Shown: positions 1 through 14,564, counted from the stretch's first letter. The stretch: DNA of 64,000 bases from Thermothielavioides terrestris NRRL 8126 (GCF_000226115.1 NC_016457.1:2666001-2730000), one strand, 5' to 3'. Notes: generated from the letters alone by a model not told the origin. A program made the numbers and translations.

Positions 1-328
1 TATCCTCGGCATCGTTGAAGGGCGGTGTTGGCGGGTCGTCCAGCTCGATCTCGCCGTTGTGGTCGCGCACAACGATGTGGTCATCGGGCGAGTGCGCCTC
101 GAGCTGTGGTTGGAACTGATTCTGCTGCTGGTGCTGGTGCTCCCTTTGCGCATCGACATCTAGGTGCAGCGAGTCGGGTGACGGCGGTGAATTGGCTGTC
201 GGCCGCCGTGTGAGCTGGCTCTGGAAGAGGTTGCGGCGCACGCCATGCGACGACGAGGTCATCCCGCTGCGCGCCTTGGAGATGCCGGATGCGAGAACCC
301 GGGAGGAGGACGCGTGTCTGTCAGCCAT
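1..328 (-). CDS. Hypothetical protein, N-terminal part
   Basis: An open frame runs from an ATG at 328 to the window edge, giving 109 codons with no stop; the rest of the gene lies outside. The protein starts MADRHASSSRVLASGISKAR, is rich in Ser, Arg and Gln, has a His/Gln run (HQHQQQNQ) and then an acidic stretch (IELDDPPTPPFNDAED). It reads as a disordered N-terminal region. I do not recognise a family. It is transcribed divergently from the DNA polymerase delta gene, with 502 bp between the two start codons. Coding status rests on the full-length open frame, the start codon and the non-random composition. An intron beyond the edge cannot be excluded. Confidence 0.55.
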   Translation of the reverse strand, partial: MADRHASSSRVLASGISKARSGMTSSSHGVRRNLFQSQLTRRPTANSPPSPDSLHLDVDAQREHQHQQQNQFQPQLEAHSPDDHIVVRDHNGEIELDDPPTPPFNDAED

Positions 329-830
329 CGAATTGGATGTTGAGTACCTAGGGTATACTTTGTAGCGCTGGTTGATGGTGGCTCAAATACAACGTGACAG
401 TTCTATCTGAGCTCCAAGATGGTCGAGTAAACAACACTGCCCGTGGCTTCAATATGCAGGTCTGAGGGTTGGCGGGGTTCAGGAGACCAGGGTTAGTTAG
501 GCGGGGGCCCTGTCACGCGTTGCTCCATTAAAGGTCGCGTCAGTGAAGTGGGGCACGTCACGTAACAAGGGCGGGAGCGCGTCAGTGAACCTGCTGGGCC
601 CTGGAAACTTTGCTTGTCACTGAGCTCTTGCTCCTCCCACACAAGCTCACCAGCTCTAACAAGCAGGTGCATGATGCTTGGTGCCTCACCACGGCTTCGT
701 ACGTGACTCGATGAATTGACCGACATCGCATCATCGCATCATCCATCTCGCCGGAGCACGACTCGACTGCCTGGAAGTCCACGCCCTCACAGTTCCAGTC
801 CGAGTCGTTCACGCCGACTCCGACGTCGCG
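329..830. promoter_or_regulatory. Divergent intergenic region, unknown gene / pol delta
   Basis: This 502-bp space separates two divergent start codons, so it must hold both 5' leaders and both promoters. I see no convincing TATA box and no further gene. Confidence 0.4.
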
Positions 831-3800
831 ATGCCCACTGCGACGTTGCCCCAGAAGCGGGTGTTCGGCGAGGCCTCGAGTGCCCGTCGCAACATCGTCG
901 CCACGCCAGTCTCCTCCAAGAAGCGCCGTCTCGATGAGCCGCCTTCGTCTCCCTCGGTCCGCTTCGCCGGCTCCCAAGCTGGCGGCAGGGGGAAGCTCGC
1001 GTCGAGCCAGCAGAAGAGCACCTTCGAGAGCGAAGTGCTGGAGCGCATGAGCCAGGACATCTCGGGGCTCAAGGAAACCAATGCGGAGAAGGACCAGGTC
1101 TGGGACCGCCCGCCGGTACCCCGCGACTTCGAGCCAGACAAGGATGCCCTTTGCTTCCAGGCCATCGAAGCTGAGGAGGGCACGCTCGCTGGCGGGCAGG
1201 CCACCGTCAAGCTCTTTGGTGTCACTGAAAATGGCAACTCTGTCCTGTTGCACGTGAAGGACTTCAAGCACTACCTCTACGTCGCCGCGCCTGTGTCTTT
1301 CACCCCCGAGGACTGCCCAAAGTTCAGGGCCTATCTCGAGACACAGCTCGCCATGCACCAGCCCGTCATACATTCTGTCGTTCTGACGATGCGAGAAAAC
1401 ATCTACGGTTTTCAGGGGAACATCCAGAACCCCTATCTGAAAATTACTGTGAACGACCCAAAGTTCATCAACAGGGTCCGCACCACCATCGAGAGGGGTG
1501 ACGCCAACTGGAAGGGCATGTGGAAGAGTGCCGACGGCACTATCATGACATACGACAATATCCAGTACCTGCTCAGATTCATGGTTGACTGCTCGGTATG
1601 TTGGAAATGTTGGGACCGAGTGGACACTGGGAAACGCAGAAAAGCTAATGAGTGGGTATAGATCGCTGGGATGGCCTGGGTCGAGGCGCCGGCTGGCCGG
1701 TATCGTCTCGTGACCGACAAGCAGTCCAACTGCCAAATCGAGGCCGAGATGAGCTACAGAGACCTGATCGCCCACAAGCCGGTCGGCGAGTGGTCCAAGA
1801 TGGCACCGCTGAGGATCCTCTCCTTTGACATTGAGTGTGCCGGCCGCAAGGGCATCTTCCCCGAAGCCAAGCATGACGCTGTCATTCAGATTGCGAACAT
1901 AGTCACCAAGTACGGAGACAAGAAGCCGTTTGTCCGGAATGTGTTCTGTCTAGACACAACGAGCCCCATCGTTGCCACGCAGATCCTGTCCTTCGACCGA
2001 GAGGAGGATATGCTCTTGGCCTGGAGAGACTTCCTTGAGAAGGTCGATCCTGACATCATTACCGGCTACAATATTGCCAATTTCGACTTCCCCTACCTCC
2101 TCGACCGGGCCGCGCACCTGAAAGTGCGCGGCTTCGAGTACTGGTCGCGCACCCATGTCAAGTCTGTGGCGAAGGACACCAGTTTCTCCAGCAAGCAGAT
2201 GGGCAATCGCGACACCAAGGCCACCAACACGAACGGGCGGCTGCAGCTCGACCTATTGCAGCTGATCCAACGTGACCACCAGCTTCGGAGCTACACGCTG
2301 AACTCTGTCTGCTCGCACTTTCTGGGCGAGCAGAAGGAGGACGTGCACCACTCGATGATCACTGAACTCTTCGAGGGCACGCCCGAGTCGAGGCGAAGAC
2401 TGGCGCTGTACTGCCTCAAGGATGCCTACCTCCCCCAGCGCCTGATGGACAAGCTATCCTGTCTCGAAAATTACACGGAAATGGCAAGAGTCACGGGCGT
2501 CCCGTTCAATTTTCTTCTCGCGAGAGGCCAGCAAGTGAAGTTCTTGAGTCAGCTGTTCCGCAAGGCTCTGGAGCAAAAACTGGTTATACCCAACCTGAGG
2601 TCAGAGTCGTCAGAGGAGCAATACGAAGGCGCCACCGTCATTGAGCCCACGCGAGGTTACTACGACGTGCCCATCGCCACCCTGGACTTTGCGTCTCTGT
2701 ACCCCAGCATCATCCAGGCGCACAACCTCTGCTACACCACGCTGATAAAAAAGAAGGACATTGAGAAGTGGGGCCTCAAGAAGGACGAAGACTACATCGT
2801 CACCCCGAACGGGGACATGTTCGTTACCACCAAGCAGAGAAAGGGACTGTTGTCGCAGATTCTCGAAGAGTTGCTGGCCGCCAGAAAACAGGCCAAGAAA
2901 GAACTGGCGGCCGAGACGGATCCGTTCAAGAAGGCCGTGCTGAACGGTCGCCAGCTGGCCTTGAAGATCAGCGCCAACTCGGTGTACGGCCTGACGGGTG
3001 CGACAAATGGCAAGCTCCCTTGCCTGGAAATTGCCAGTAGCACTACCAGCTTCGGTCGACAAATGATCGAGAAGACCAAGCAGGAGGTGGAGAAGCGGTA
3101 CTGCATCGCCAACGGGTACTCGCACGACGCCCAGGTCATCTACGGTGATACCGATTCGGTCATGGTCAAGTTTGGTACCAAGGACCTGGCGGAAGCGATG
3201 AAGCTCGGCGAGGATGCCTCGCAGTTCGTGTCCAGCAAGTTTATCAAGCCCATCAAGCTGGAGTTCGAGAAGGTCTATTTCCCCTACCTCCTCATCAACA
3301 AGAAGCGGTATGCGGGGCTGTACTGGACCAAGCCGGACAAGTACGACAAGATGGACACCAAGGGTATCGAGACGGTCCGTCGCGACAACTGTTTGCTGGT
3401 GCAGACCGTTATTGAGAAGGTGCTCCGGATGATTCTCATAGACCAAGATGTTCCGGGCGCGCAAGAGTAGGTCTGCCCCGTGCTTACCAAAGTGTTATGG
3501 AAACTGAGAACCGCGACGACTGACTGGACTTGACAACAACAGATACGTCAAGGACACGATCGCAGACCTCCTGCAGAACAAGATCGACATGTCCAAGCTA
3601 GTCATCACCAAGGCGCTGACCAAGGAGGACTACGCGGCGAAGCAGGCGCACGTAGAGCTGGCGCAGAGAATGAAGAAGCGAGATGCCGGCTCCGCCCCGG
3701 CGCTCGGCGACCGCGTGGCCTACGTGATGGTCAAGGGCGCGGCCGGGTCCAAGAACTTTGAGCGGTCCGAAGATCCCATCTACGTCCTGGAGAACAACGT

Positions 3801-4284
3801 GCCGATCGACACCAAGTACTACCTGGACAACCAGCTGGCCAAGCCGCTGGGCCGCATCTTCGAGCCCATCCTCGGCGAGACCAAGGCCAAGTCGCTGCTG
3901 ACGGGCGACCACACGCGGGCCATCTCGGTGGCGGCGCCGACGGTGGGCGGGCTGATGAAGTTCGCCAAGAAGACGCAGACGTGCATGGGCTGCAAGAAGC
4001 CGCTGACGGGCAAGGAGGAGAGCCAGGGGGCCGTGTGCGCCGACGACGCGCCGCGCATCGGCGAGCTCTACAAGAAGACGCTCGACAAGGTGTCGGACCT
4101 CGAGGTCCGCTTCGGCCGCCTGTGGACGCAGTGCCAGCGCTGCCAGGGCAGCATGCACTGCGAGGTCATCTGCAGCAGCAAGGACTGCCCCATCTTCTAC
4201 ATGCGCATGAAGGCCAAGAAGGACCTGGAGGATGCGAACCGGGAGCTGAGGAGGTTTGATTTCGACCAGGCGGCGATCTGGTGA
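831..4284 (+). CDS. POL3: DNA polymerase delta catalytic subunit
   Basis: Catalytic subunit of the replicative polymerase that extends lagging-strand DNA with PCNA in the nucleus. Exons 831-1595, 1662-3466 and 3543-4284 join to 1,103 residues, close to yeast Pol3 (1,097). Visible motifs in order are the proofreading Exo I site FDIE (Asp311, Glu313), Exo [12 protein letters not shown], Exo [12 protein letters not shown], polymerase motif [10 protein letters not shown], motif [13 protein letters not shown] and motif C YGDTDSV. The C-terminus carries the CysB set (CQRC...C....C) that binds an iron-sulphur cluster in this family. The CysA zinc motif has only three cysteines (1004, 1007, 1022); Asp1025 occupies the usual fourth position. 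Intron 1 (1596-1661, GTATGT, branch GCTAAT) and intron 2 (3467-3542) are both canonical GT-AG. Confidence 0.97.
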
Positions 4285-4917
4285 TCTGGTGAGATGCCGG
4301 TGGGATCATCAGGAGCTGGGTCGAGTTTATTTTTTTCTTTTTTTCTTTTTTTTTTTCTTTGTTCTTTTTTTCTTTTCTTTTCTTTTCTTTTCAATGCAAA
4401 TTATGATAAGGAGGCACGGGCGTTTCTGGGACTTGGTAACTTGTTTAATGTAGCAACGGGATGATGGTTATGGTTATGCAGTGGTATCTTGTTGGGATTG
4501 TGGGTGTGTGTGTGTGCGTGATGTTGCTTTGTTTTGTCACCATCGAGGATCCGCTCACTCGGTAGGACTCTGTGAGCCCAAAGATAATGAGCAGTGGATG
4601 TCAATCTGTGTTCAGAGTCAAGGTACATGAGGGAGCCAGTTATGGAGGTGTGTTTATCCCCTTCTCTTTCCTCAACACATTTGGGCCTGCCAAACATCTT
4701 TGTATCACCCCTTTAACATATCAGTTGCCTGATCACCCCCGACATATATATAGCATGTACTAATAAACCAGGAAATCCAGTTCCACATACCGTAAACCAA
4801 AAGCATAAACCAAAGGAGTGGTACGATATCCAGCAGCCCAGTCCTCAGAAAGATGAAGTGGAACCCATCCGGAACTCCATCGCTCCATCCCATCGTCGTC
4901 ACTCACTCATACACTCA
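4285..4917. other. Convergent 3' intergenic region with pyrimidine tract
   Basis: This 633-bp space lies between two convergent stop codons. It contains a T-rich (CTTTT)n-like tract at about 4,328-4,392 and a short GT microsatellite near 4,500-4,520. I see no gene. Confidence 0.5.
4328..4392 (+). repeat. T/C-rich low-complexity tract
   Basis: About 65 bases are almost entirely T with single C (and one G) interruptions. The tract begins 44 bases after the polymerase delta stop codon, so it would lie in that transcript's 3' UTR. Confidence 0.8.
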
Positions 4918-7900
4918 TCAATACAGCAACTCCCCACGGTCGACCATGGCCTTGAACCTGTCGTCGGGCTCCTCGAACCGATAGTCCTCGCCGCGGGTGA
5001 CGCGGTCGACCTCCTCGCGCACGAAGGGATACACGTCCTTCCAGGCGTTGCGGCCCATCCAGCAGTCGAGGTGGCCGTAGCCGGGCACGACGCGGCGCCT
5101 GTAGTCGGCGTCGCCGAAGGCGTCGCACAGGGTCTCGTAGGTGCGCTCGGTGGCCTCGGGCGACAGCACCGCGTTGTCGCGGCCGACGAAGAGCAGGACG
5201 GGCAGGCCGCGCAGGCGGCGCACGTTCTCGGGCGTGGTCAGGCGCTCGAACAGGGGCGCGTTGCCGAGCGCGTGGCCCTCGGCGCCCATGCGCATCAGCA
5301 GGTGCAGCAGCGTCATGTTGACGCCCCCGAAGAAGCGGTCCGTCTGCCGGTGCGTCGCCTCGTTCAGGTTCGCGTGGTTCCAGCACCGCCCGAAGACCAG
5401 CGACGCCCGGTGGCACGCCGCGTTGGTGCACATCTCCCGCCGCGCCTGCGGGTACAGCCGCAGCAGCTGGTTGAGCGCCTGCTGCACCAGCGTGTCGCCC
5501 CGCGACGTGCTGCAGCTGAACCAGCTGCCCGCGAGCAGGCTGTAGAACTTGTCGAGCGGGACGGGGCCGGCCAGGACTTTGGCCATGTTGGTCGGCCCCC
5601 ACACCGGGTTCATGAAGACCTGCGAGCAGGTGATGCCGCGGATCCAGCCGGCCGGGATGGTGCCGTCCAGCAGGCCCGACGCGAAGGCCACGCTGCCCAT
5701 GCAGTGCGCGACCGTGTAGACGGGGTCCGGGCCGTGCTCGCGGCGGATGTGCTCGAGGCAGGCGCGCAGGTCGAGGCGCGCGTCGTACGTCGTGCAGTCG
5801 CTGCCGGCGAGCATCAGCTTCGAGATGCGGTGGACCGAGACGAAGACGCGGTAGCCGGCGCGCGTGAAGTAGTTGACCGCGTTGAACGGGATGGTCGGCA
5901 GCGCGAAGATCTGGTGGTCGACCGACGCGCCGGGGATCATGAACAGGTTGCGCACGTTCGCCGGGTTCCCCCCGGGCACGTGGGTGGGCTCCCAGACGTG
6001 CAGGCGCGAGCTGACGCCGTCCGAGGCCCTCACCTCGACCGAGCGCGTCGGCGGCGTGTTGTTGACGAAGCCGGTGAACGACTGGGTCGGGTACTGCAGC
6101 GGCGTGAGCGGCGCGAGGAAGAGCGACAGCGACTTGCGCGTGAAGTAGGTCAGGAAGCTGGCGGCGCTGACGGCCTTGCGGACGAGGTTGCTGCCGGTGG
6201 GCGCCATGGTGTTGATCTGGGCGAGGAAGTCGGCCGGCTGGATCTGCATGATGCCCTTGGCCAGCACGGCGCCGCGCCGCCAGGCGTCCTCGTCGTCCAG
6301 GTCGGCGCACATGCCGGGGACGTGCTCGCTGATGGTCACGTACAGCGTCGAGGTGGCGCGCCAGAACCGGAACGGGGCCAGGGCGACGGACGAGTCGACC
6401 ACCTTGTAGCCGTGGAAGTGCAGCTTGCGGCCGTCGACGCCCGTCATGTCGAAGTCGTACGTCAGGTTGCGCGTGCCGGGCGCCTTGTTGTTGAGGATGA
6501 ACAGGTTGAACTCGCCGCGCTGCACCATGAAGGGCGACCCGGGGACGGCCGGGCACACGAAGGTGCCCGTCAGCATGCCGCGGTGCTGCGCGTGCCGCAC
6601 CAGCTCCCGCGTGTCGAAGGCCTGCATGGTCAGGAAGAAGCGCGCGCTCTCGCACAGCGACTTGGCCATGCGGTGCGCCAGCTCGTACGTCTCGCGCTTG
6701 TCGTCGGTGAGCCGCCTGTCGTAGTGGATGAAGCCCGACATGACCTCGGTGAAGCCCAAGCCGCCGGCGCCGAGGTCGCGCGCCGACCGGATCGCGCTGC
6801 TCGCCACGCTGAGGCTCTCCTGCTCCTCCATGGCCCTGATCTCCCCGCGCCTGCGCCGCGGCCGGTCGCGCTTGGGGGCGTGCTGGGGCTCGCCGAACAG
6901 GTCGAGCACGTCGTTCTTCTCCTGGCTGATGGTGAGCCCCTGAGACGTGGCGTACGCTTCGACGGACCGCTCGGCCAGCGCGGCGATCGTGGCAAAGGGA
7001 TTCGCGCCCAGCGCCGTGGGGATGACCGAGCCGTCCGTCACGATGAGCCCCTCGTATGTCTCGCTCCCCTGTCCGGTGAATACCCGGCCCACGTGGTTGG
7101 TGACACCGGTCTTGCCCGTGTTGTCTCGGGCCATGCATGCGCCACTGCCCGGATAGGATGTTGTATCAGCATCGTTGAACAGACCAAAAAGGGGGGCGGA
7201 GGGTAGCGCTGGTATGTACGTACCCGATTGGATGGACCGTGATTTCCTGGCCTAGCAGCTCAAAAAAGGGGTTTTGCACGAGGGTGCCACCGACGGCCTC
7301 GGTGGCCCGCGCAAGCAGCTGGTTGAGCTTCTTGACGTGGTGGCTGCGGGCGACGCCCAGGAACTCTAGCACCGGCTTGTCGTCCTCGAGAGTTAGGATT
7401 GCTTGGTTGCCTGAAGACTGTCAGTGCTGCACATGAGGCCCCCCGTAGTTGGGTGCGTGGGTCTTACTGTCGTGGGACATGACGAGGTACACCTGCGTCT
7501 TCTCGACGGCGCCCTTCTTGAAGTACGGCCCGAGGAAACTGCTGCCGTACCGTGCCAGGGCTGCCTGGGTGCGCTGGACCAGCGACTCGTTCTCGGGCGC
7601 CTCCTTGCCCGGCATGAGATCCAGCATCGCCTGCAGGAAATGGGACAGCGCGTGTGGGACGGCGCCCTCTTCAATCACAAAGCCGTCTAGGGGGTTGTCG
7701 TGACCCTCCCTGCAGTCGATCACGCTCGTGATGGTCGGGCCGATGGGGTTGTACGGCGACGGCACCGCACGCCCAATGGCGTTCACCGTCTCGTCCGTGT
7801 TGTAGCTGGGAGCTGGTGTCAGCAGCAGTTTTTACCCCTTGAGCACTCATCACATGGCCCTGCACAAGTCCGTACTCACCCAAACGCGAGCATGTCACCG

Positions 7901-9597
7901 TTGCCGCTCATGTTCTGGCCAACCATGTCGCTCATCTCGAGGCCCATGGCCTTACTACGGAGCAGGATCTCGGTCGAGGCGATGGCGCCGGCGGCGAGGA
8001 AGACGGCCTTCTTCGCATGCACCCACATGAGGTCGCCGAGGAGGTTGGCCTTGAACAGTCCCCGGTTCCGGCCGTGCCAGGCAAAGTAGACGCGGTAGCC
8101 CTCGCCGTTCTTAACCTTCTCGATGTGGCGCACCTCGCACTCGCAGAAGATCTCGGCGCCCCAGTTCCAGGCGTCGGCCACGTACGTGACCAGCGTGGTG
8201 TTCTTGGACCCGTCGTTGAGCCCCGTGGTATCCTGGCCGGTCAGGGTCGACGGCGACATCTCGACGCCGCAGCTGTTGGGCCCGTTGATGAAGCGCGTGG
8301 TCTGCCGCACCTTTTTGAACTTGCTGCCCAGCCCCAGCAGCTCGGCCTGCTTCTGGAGCATCTCGGCCTTGGGCAGCGCCGGCCATTCGGCCGGGTATTC
8401 CTTGGGCTCAAGCACCGCGGCCACCTTGTCGTAGTCTGCAACGGCCCGTTAGCAGTCGAATCCGGAGCTGAAACCATGATATATGTCATGGTGTATCTTC
8501 GTGGCGAGACTTACATCTGTCCAGTTCATCCACATTATTCCGGATCTCTGGCGGCCAGTCCTGCATGGCCAGCGTCTCCTTATCCGCCTCTATGAACACG
8601 TTCGCATTGATCAGACTTGTCCCTCCAAGACCTGCAACAGCCGTGGTCAGTCAGGATGCCCTCTCCTAACCCCCTATCAACCACATACCCCCAAGCTCAA
8701 CTCAAACAAACAAACAAACAAACAGAAAAAAAAAAAAAAAAAAAGGCATAAAAACTCACCATTCGCCACAACCGCACTCTGCCCCCTCCCGAGCACGAGG
8801 TGAAACAAGCCGGTGGGATCGCCGCCCTCGACGGGCCTGCCGCGCAGCGGGCCGGGCGCGAGCACGCCGGAGCAGTGCAGCTCCCGGACCGACTCGGCCG
8901 CGCCGGTGGGGTACTCGCCGGGCCACTTCTCGCGGCCGCGCTCGAGCAGGCAGACGGAGAGGGCGCCGGTGCGCGCCATGCGCGACGCGGCCACGCCGCC
9001 GCCGTAGCCCGAGCCGATGACGACCACGTCGTAGGCGCTGCGCAGCAGCTCGACGGGGCGCGACAGCCGCGGGAACGGCTGCGCCGGGTCGGCCGCCGGG
9101 CCGCGGTCGATGTGGCTGCGGGAAGAAGACGATGAGGTGGACGAGGAGGAATAAGAGGAGGAGGAGGGGCCGCGGGACTGCGAGCGGGAGCTGTGCGGCG
9201 GGGTCGGCTCTTTGTGCCTGTTGTGCTCGCGGTCGTAGTCGTCGACCGTGTAGGTTGGCAGAGGGCGGGTGGAAGGGGAGCGGGAGCGACGTCTGCGCCG
9301 GAGGGAGGCCCTCGGGGGCTGTGAGTCGGCGAACGAGGTTGCCGTGTCTGTGAAGGTGGAGGCCGTCCGGGGGCTGGGGCTGGAGACGCTGCTGCTGGAA
9401 GCCGAGTGGGAGACGGTCGGGTCAGGGGACACGGGGCGGGCGTTGTGGAAGGAGTTCCCCGTGCCGTTGGAGTTGACTACGATGCCCATGCCGTTGCCGT
9501 CTCCGTGGCCGTTCAGGTCTGGCGTGAGCGGAGGTGAGAGCGGGCCATTGACCTGCAGTGACCCTGCCGGGTGGTTCGGCCCCGCTGGTTTATCCAT
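4918..9597 (-). CDS. GMC (cholesterol oxidase-like) oxidoreductase fused to alpha/beta hydrolase
   Basis: Six exons (9597-8760, 8631-8515, 8435-7880, 7805-7468, 7410-7224, 7144-4918) join in frame to 1,420 residues. Residues 1-180 are a Ser/Pro/Arg-rich, probably disordered leader. From about 188 the FAD-binding motif VVVIGSGYGGG begins a GMC/cholesterol-oxidase module, which ends with HPIGGACMARD (about 678-688) and VFTGQGSETYEGLIVTDGSV. After a basic linker comes an alpha/beta hydrolase with nucleophile box AHCMGS (Cys near 1160), an acid candidate in LLFVGRDNAV and a His in VPGYGHLDC. Cys replaces the usual Ser, as in dienelactone hydrolase or PHA-synthase-type enzymes. Oxidation of a sterol or other lipid alcohol followed by acyl or lactone cleavage is inference. 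A start at 9846 is possible, but the added 83 residues look non-coding. Confidence 0.88.
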
Positions 9598-12500
9598 CGT
9601 CTTGGTTGCAACACACTCGATGCTGAGGGACGTTCGCGTGGTCGAGGTGATCTCGGGTGCGGTCTCAGCCAAGGGGTTATGAAACGATACACGAGGCCGT
9701 TCAGTCAGGACGTTATCCCGGAGTGTTGTATCCCCTATGATACAGCTTACAAGTGTAGCCAAACTAGGTGGAAGGATGGTGGGTGTGTCTAGTGTAGAAC
9801 ACCAGGAACCGTGCTCCGCTGGGTCAGGGCAAGGAGCCGTCTTCATAAATCTCAGCTCCGGGCCTCACCTTATCGGGTTCGTGAGACATCGATGAGCGAG
9901 TACTCCGTACCAGCCCTTCGTAGCCCGGCCTGTCTGAGCCACGAATACCTAGGACTCGCAAACATCGGTGGGCCCGCTAGGCTGATGGGAGGAAAGAGTC
10001 ACTTTCTGCGCATGTAACTACCTAATAGTGGCATTATGGATCCGTTTCCCGTTCCACGGTTCGCCCCCAGGTGGAGAGAGCAGCAACAAGCCAGTGTCCT
10101 CCATGTCTCTTGACGCTCAATCACACCCGAGAAACACGGCGCAGTCATCAGCCGAAGGTGACTCGGGCTGGGCAAAAATATCCACGATGGGTGACGACCG
10201 CTGCCATTGGCCAGAATACCGGGCCACGACCGAAAAAGTACGCTAGATGCAGCGAGAGGGTGGCATCTAGTGTACACTAAAAAGGGGGACCATCGTGGTG
10301 GAGCAACCGACGGTCAGCATGCGTGGGTCGGCCAGGCCACACAGCTTGGGGAGGGAGGGACCACAGCCACGAGACACCCCTGTTTTTGGCGCTTCTCCCC
10401 TCCCTCCCGTCGGTACACTAACTTGCAGCACATACTGCGTACTGCAGTATGCAGATCAGATGAAGCGGAACCGGGCGTCCCCTCGATGGAGTATGAGGAG
10501 CAGGAGCCGTTTGGACCCGTGGGCCCGGCGGCGCCGACGAGCACACGTCCCTCTCGACGTCATTCCCTCTCCTCCTCGCTGTCCCGAGATAGCCCCCCGG
10601 CCCCGGGCGCGGACTGGGCGAATCGGCGAATTTCGCTCAGCTCTGAGAAAGGAGGCAGCACAATGTCTCACTTTAGGGTTAAACTCGCCCGCTGCTTACA
10701 CAGTATCCGTGGTGTCCTGCGTAGGACTCCGTCTGTCCAGCAGCTCGTTACTCGGTGCTGAATGTGTCGCGGCTGGCAGGGTCCTTCCGGACGGTGATCC
10801 CTTTTCGTCAGTTGCCGGGATCTCGAGCGAGCTGAAGGCGCTATTGGCCGGGAAACGAACTCAGTCCCGGCCCTGGTAGCCCTGATAGGCTGCCCGCTTT
10901 TAAGGCTGGCAACAGTCCTCATGAAGAGTTCCGTAATCCCAGAGCAAGTCATTCTCGCGCCCGGCCAATCCCCGTCGGAGGAGCGCAGATCGCAGACTGT
11001 CGTTATTCCGTACCCTGATCGCTCGGCGAGACCGCTGATGCCCTGCGAGAGGAGGGTGGCGCAAAAACGGTCAACATATGCAACTCACGAAGCTGCCCCA
11101 GTTACGGACACGATTGGACGCCTCGCTGCATGTTCGCGCGCAGATGCGAACAACTCGTCTGTGTTTTGTGCATGATAGAGCGTCATCGAGCCTGCTCGCG
11201 TGGGTGCGATCCTTGCGGTAACTACTACGGTAGGTAGTGGAGTGGACGGAATACATTAACTTTAACCCCTGGCTACCGAGGGAAGGAGCTCGGCAACGCA
11301 CACCTTCAGCCCTTCAGCCTCGACCCACCCCACCCCCACTCAGCGCCGCGGAAAGCCAGCACGCGGGCCCGATTCGTCGATTCGTCGACCACCCGGAGAA
11401 CCAGGTGTGGCGATGGAGGGCACCGCCGCCTTGCGCGCCGCACCGTGTCCCAGCGGTTTGGCACAGTCAACTGCGGTAAACGATCCTTCCCGCGCGGCCC
11501 CGACTTTTTGCGGTAAACTACCGTTATTTGAACTCCAAGTGCCCGGACCACCCTCTCGCCTCTCGAAGTGGATCCAGTTACGGAGTACGGATGGGGGAAC
11601 TTCGCTTGTCTGCCAATCTCCCGCCGCCGCCGGCGAGACCCGAATGCTCACTGCGTTCGGAGTATTAGCGCTCTCAGACGAGTAAATGCTGCCAGGAGAG
11701 TAACGTTTGACTCGCCCAAAGTGAAGCACGACCCGAGACAAAGTCAATGGTATTCGTTGCACACACCGTCAAAAATATCCGACGCCGTGCGACACGGCAG
11801 GCAGCCTGCTGAGAAGGGTGGTTGGTTCCCTCGCTGATATGTCCTCCCGATGTCCGTCCTGCGGGGGCCGGACAGCGAGTGATTCAACTGGTCCGCTGAG
11901 TTAACGACTTCGCCAACGAGGTTGGACAGCGTTGGGGGATGCAAGGTACGGGACGCACTCAGCTGTGGCTGTGGGAGAGAGCAATGTCGCCAGAACTCAG
12001 ATAACTGCATAACTACGGATGATCTTCAGATGAACGGCAGTTGACGAAGCCAGACACTTTATACCACGGTAAGAGGAGACGCCCAGGACTGGCAATCGAA
12101 GAAATTACACTCCGCCGAGCTCCGGCTACCGGACGCACCTTTCTAGGTGGTACTCCGTAACGCGGCTTCAGGCCATCTCGGGAAACTTATGTTCCACAAG
12201 AAAAATGGGAACGACCAGTCAATTAGTTGTCTTATCTGCAGTCTCCGCGTGATTGGGCAGTGCTATGTCGCCGATTGTTTTGAAGATGATCAGGAATGGC
12301 GTGTTGTTCGCATACTCTCGCGCGTACTCCTTGCCCTGTTCCGTATGAGCTGTTGGTATATAAAGCAAGGCCGCTTGTCTATGTATGTATTTACACAGAA
12401 TCTCTGAAAATGTATCGCCCCCTTTCCCCCCCAACTCAGCTGAACCCCCCAGACGCTGCATGTGCTGTTGGAGCAACGTCACACCGAGTGCGCCGCGCAT

Positions 12501-12827
12501 CCGAGTGCCTCACCGAGCGCCAATGCGCGGGGAGAGACACGAAGCACATTGCTTGCGTACTAGATCATAACCAGACAAGGGACAATGCATCGCCGGCAAG
12601 CCCACGGAATCATATCGTAAACCTCGTCCCGACCCCTCCCAACTCCGTCCTGACGCTGGGAACACCGAGAACGCCAACGGAAAACAAGCAAGAGGGAGAA
12701 AACCCCCCCGCCCCCACCCCACCCTTCAGCGACCAGCCGTCCGGCCTGGGAGACACGTCCCGGAACGGGAGGGTTTCAAGCTGCGCGGGCCACGTTCTTT
12801 CTCGAGGCTGACGCATGCCGGTGCGAC
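9598..12827. other. Gene-poor intergenic region (3.2 kb)
   Basis: This stretch lies upstream of the GMC fusion gene and downstream of NADP-GDH. Several open frames of 70-195 codons exist, but they overlap on both strands, are low in hydrophobic pattern and show no motif or plausible splice structure. I see no gene, tRNA or transposon end. Confidence 0.5.
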
Positions 12828-14397
<1,570 letters not shown>

Positions 14398-14564
14398 CGT
14401 GACTCGTGGCTGGCTGGGTATCTAGAAGGGTAAAAAGCCAAGACGCTACGATGAGGGGAGTCGATCACAGGCTGCCACCGTCGAGTTCGAGCTTCGGTCA
14501 CGATGAATGCGAAAGCAAAGAGGGAGCAGAGGCGGGAAGGAGGGAGCCGGGCAACAATCCGGAA

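Noticed and set aside
4858..7206. 782-codon open frame on the plus strand
   Set aside because: It is antisense to the GMC-hydrolase exon, Arg/Val/Ala-rich and without domain pattern. GC-rich coding DNA produces such shadows; the minus strand carries clear motifs.
9598..9846. N-terminal extension of the GMC fusion protein
   Set aside because: The frame is open upstream to an ATG at 9,846, but the added text has no support and the ATG at 9,597 has a good context. Kept only as an alternative.
10207..10879. Two overlapping open frames of 184 and 194 codons
   Set aside because: Both overlap in different frames, are Arg/Ser/Pro-rich and show no motif or conserved-looking segment.
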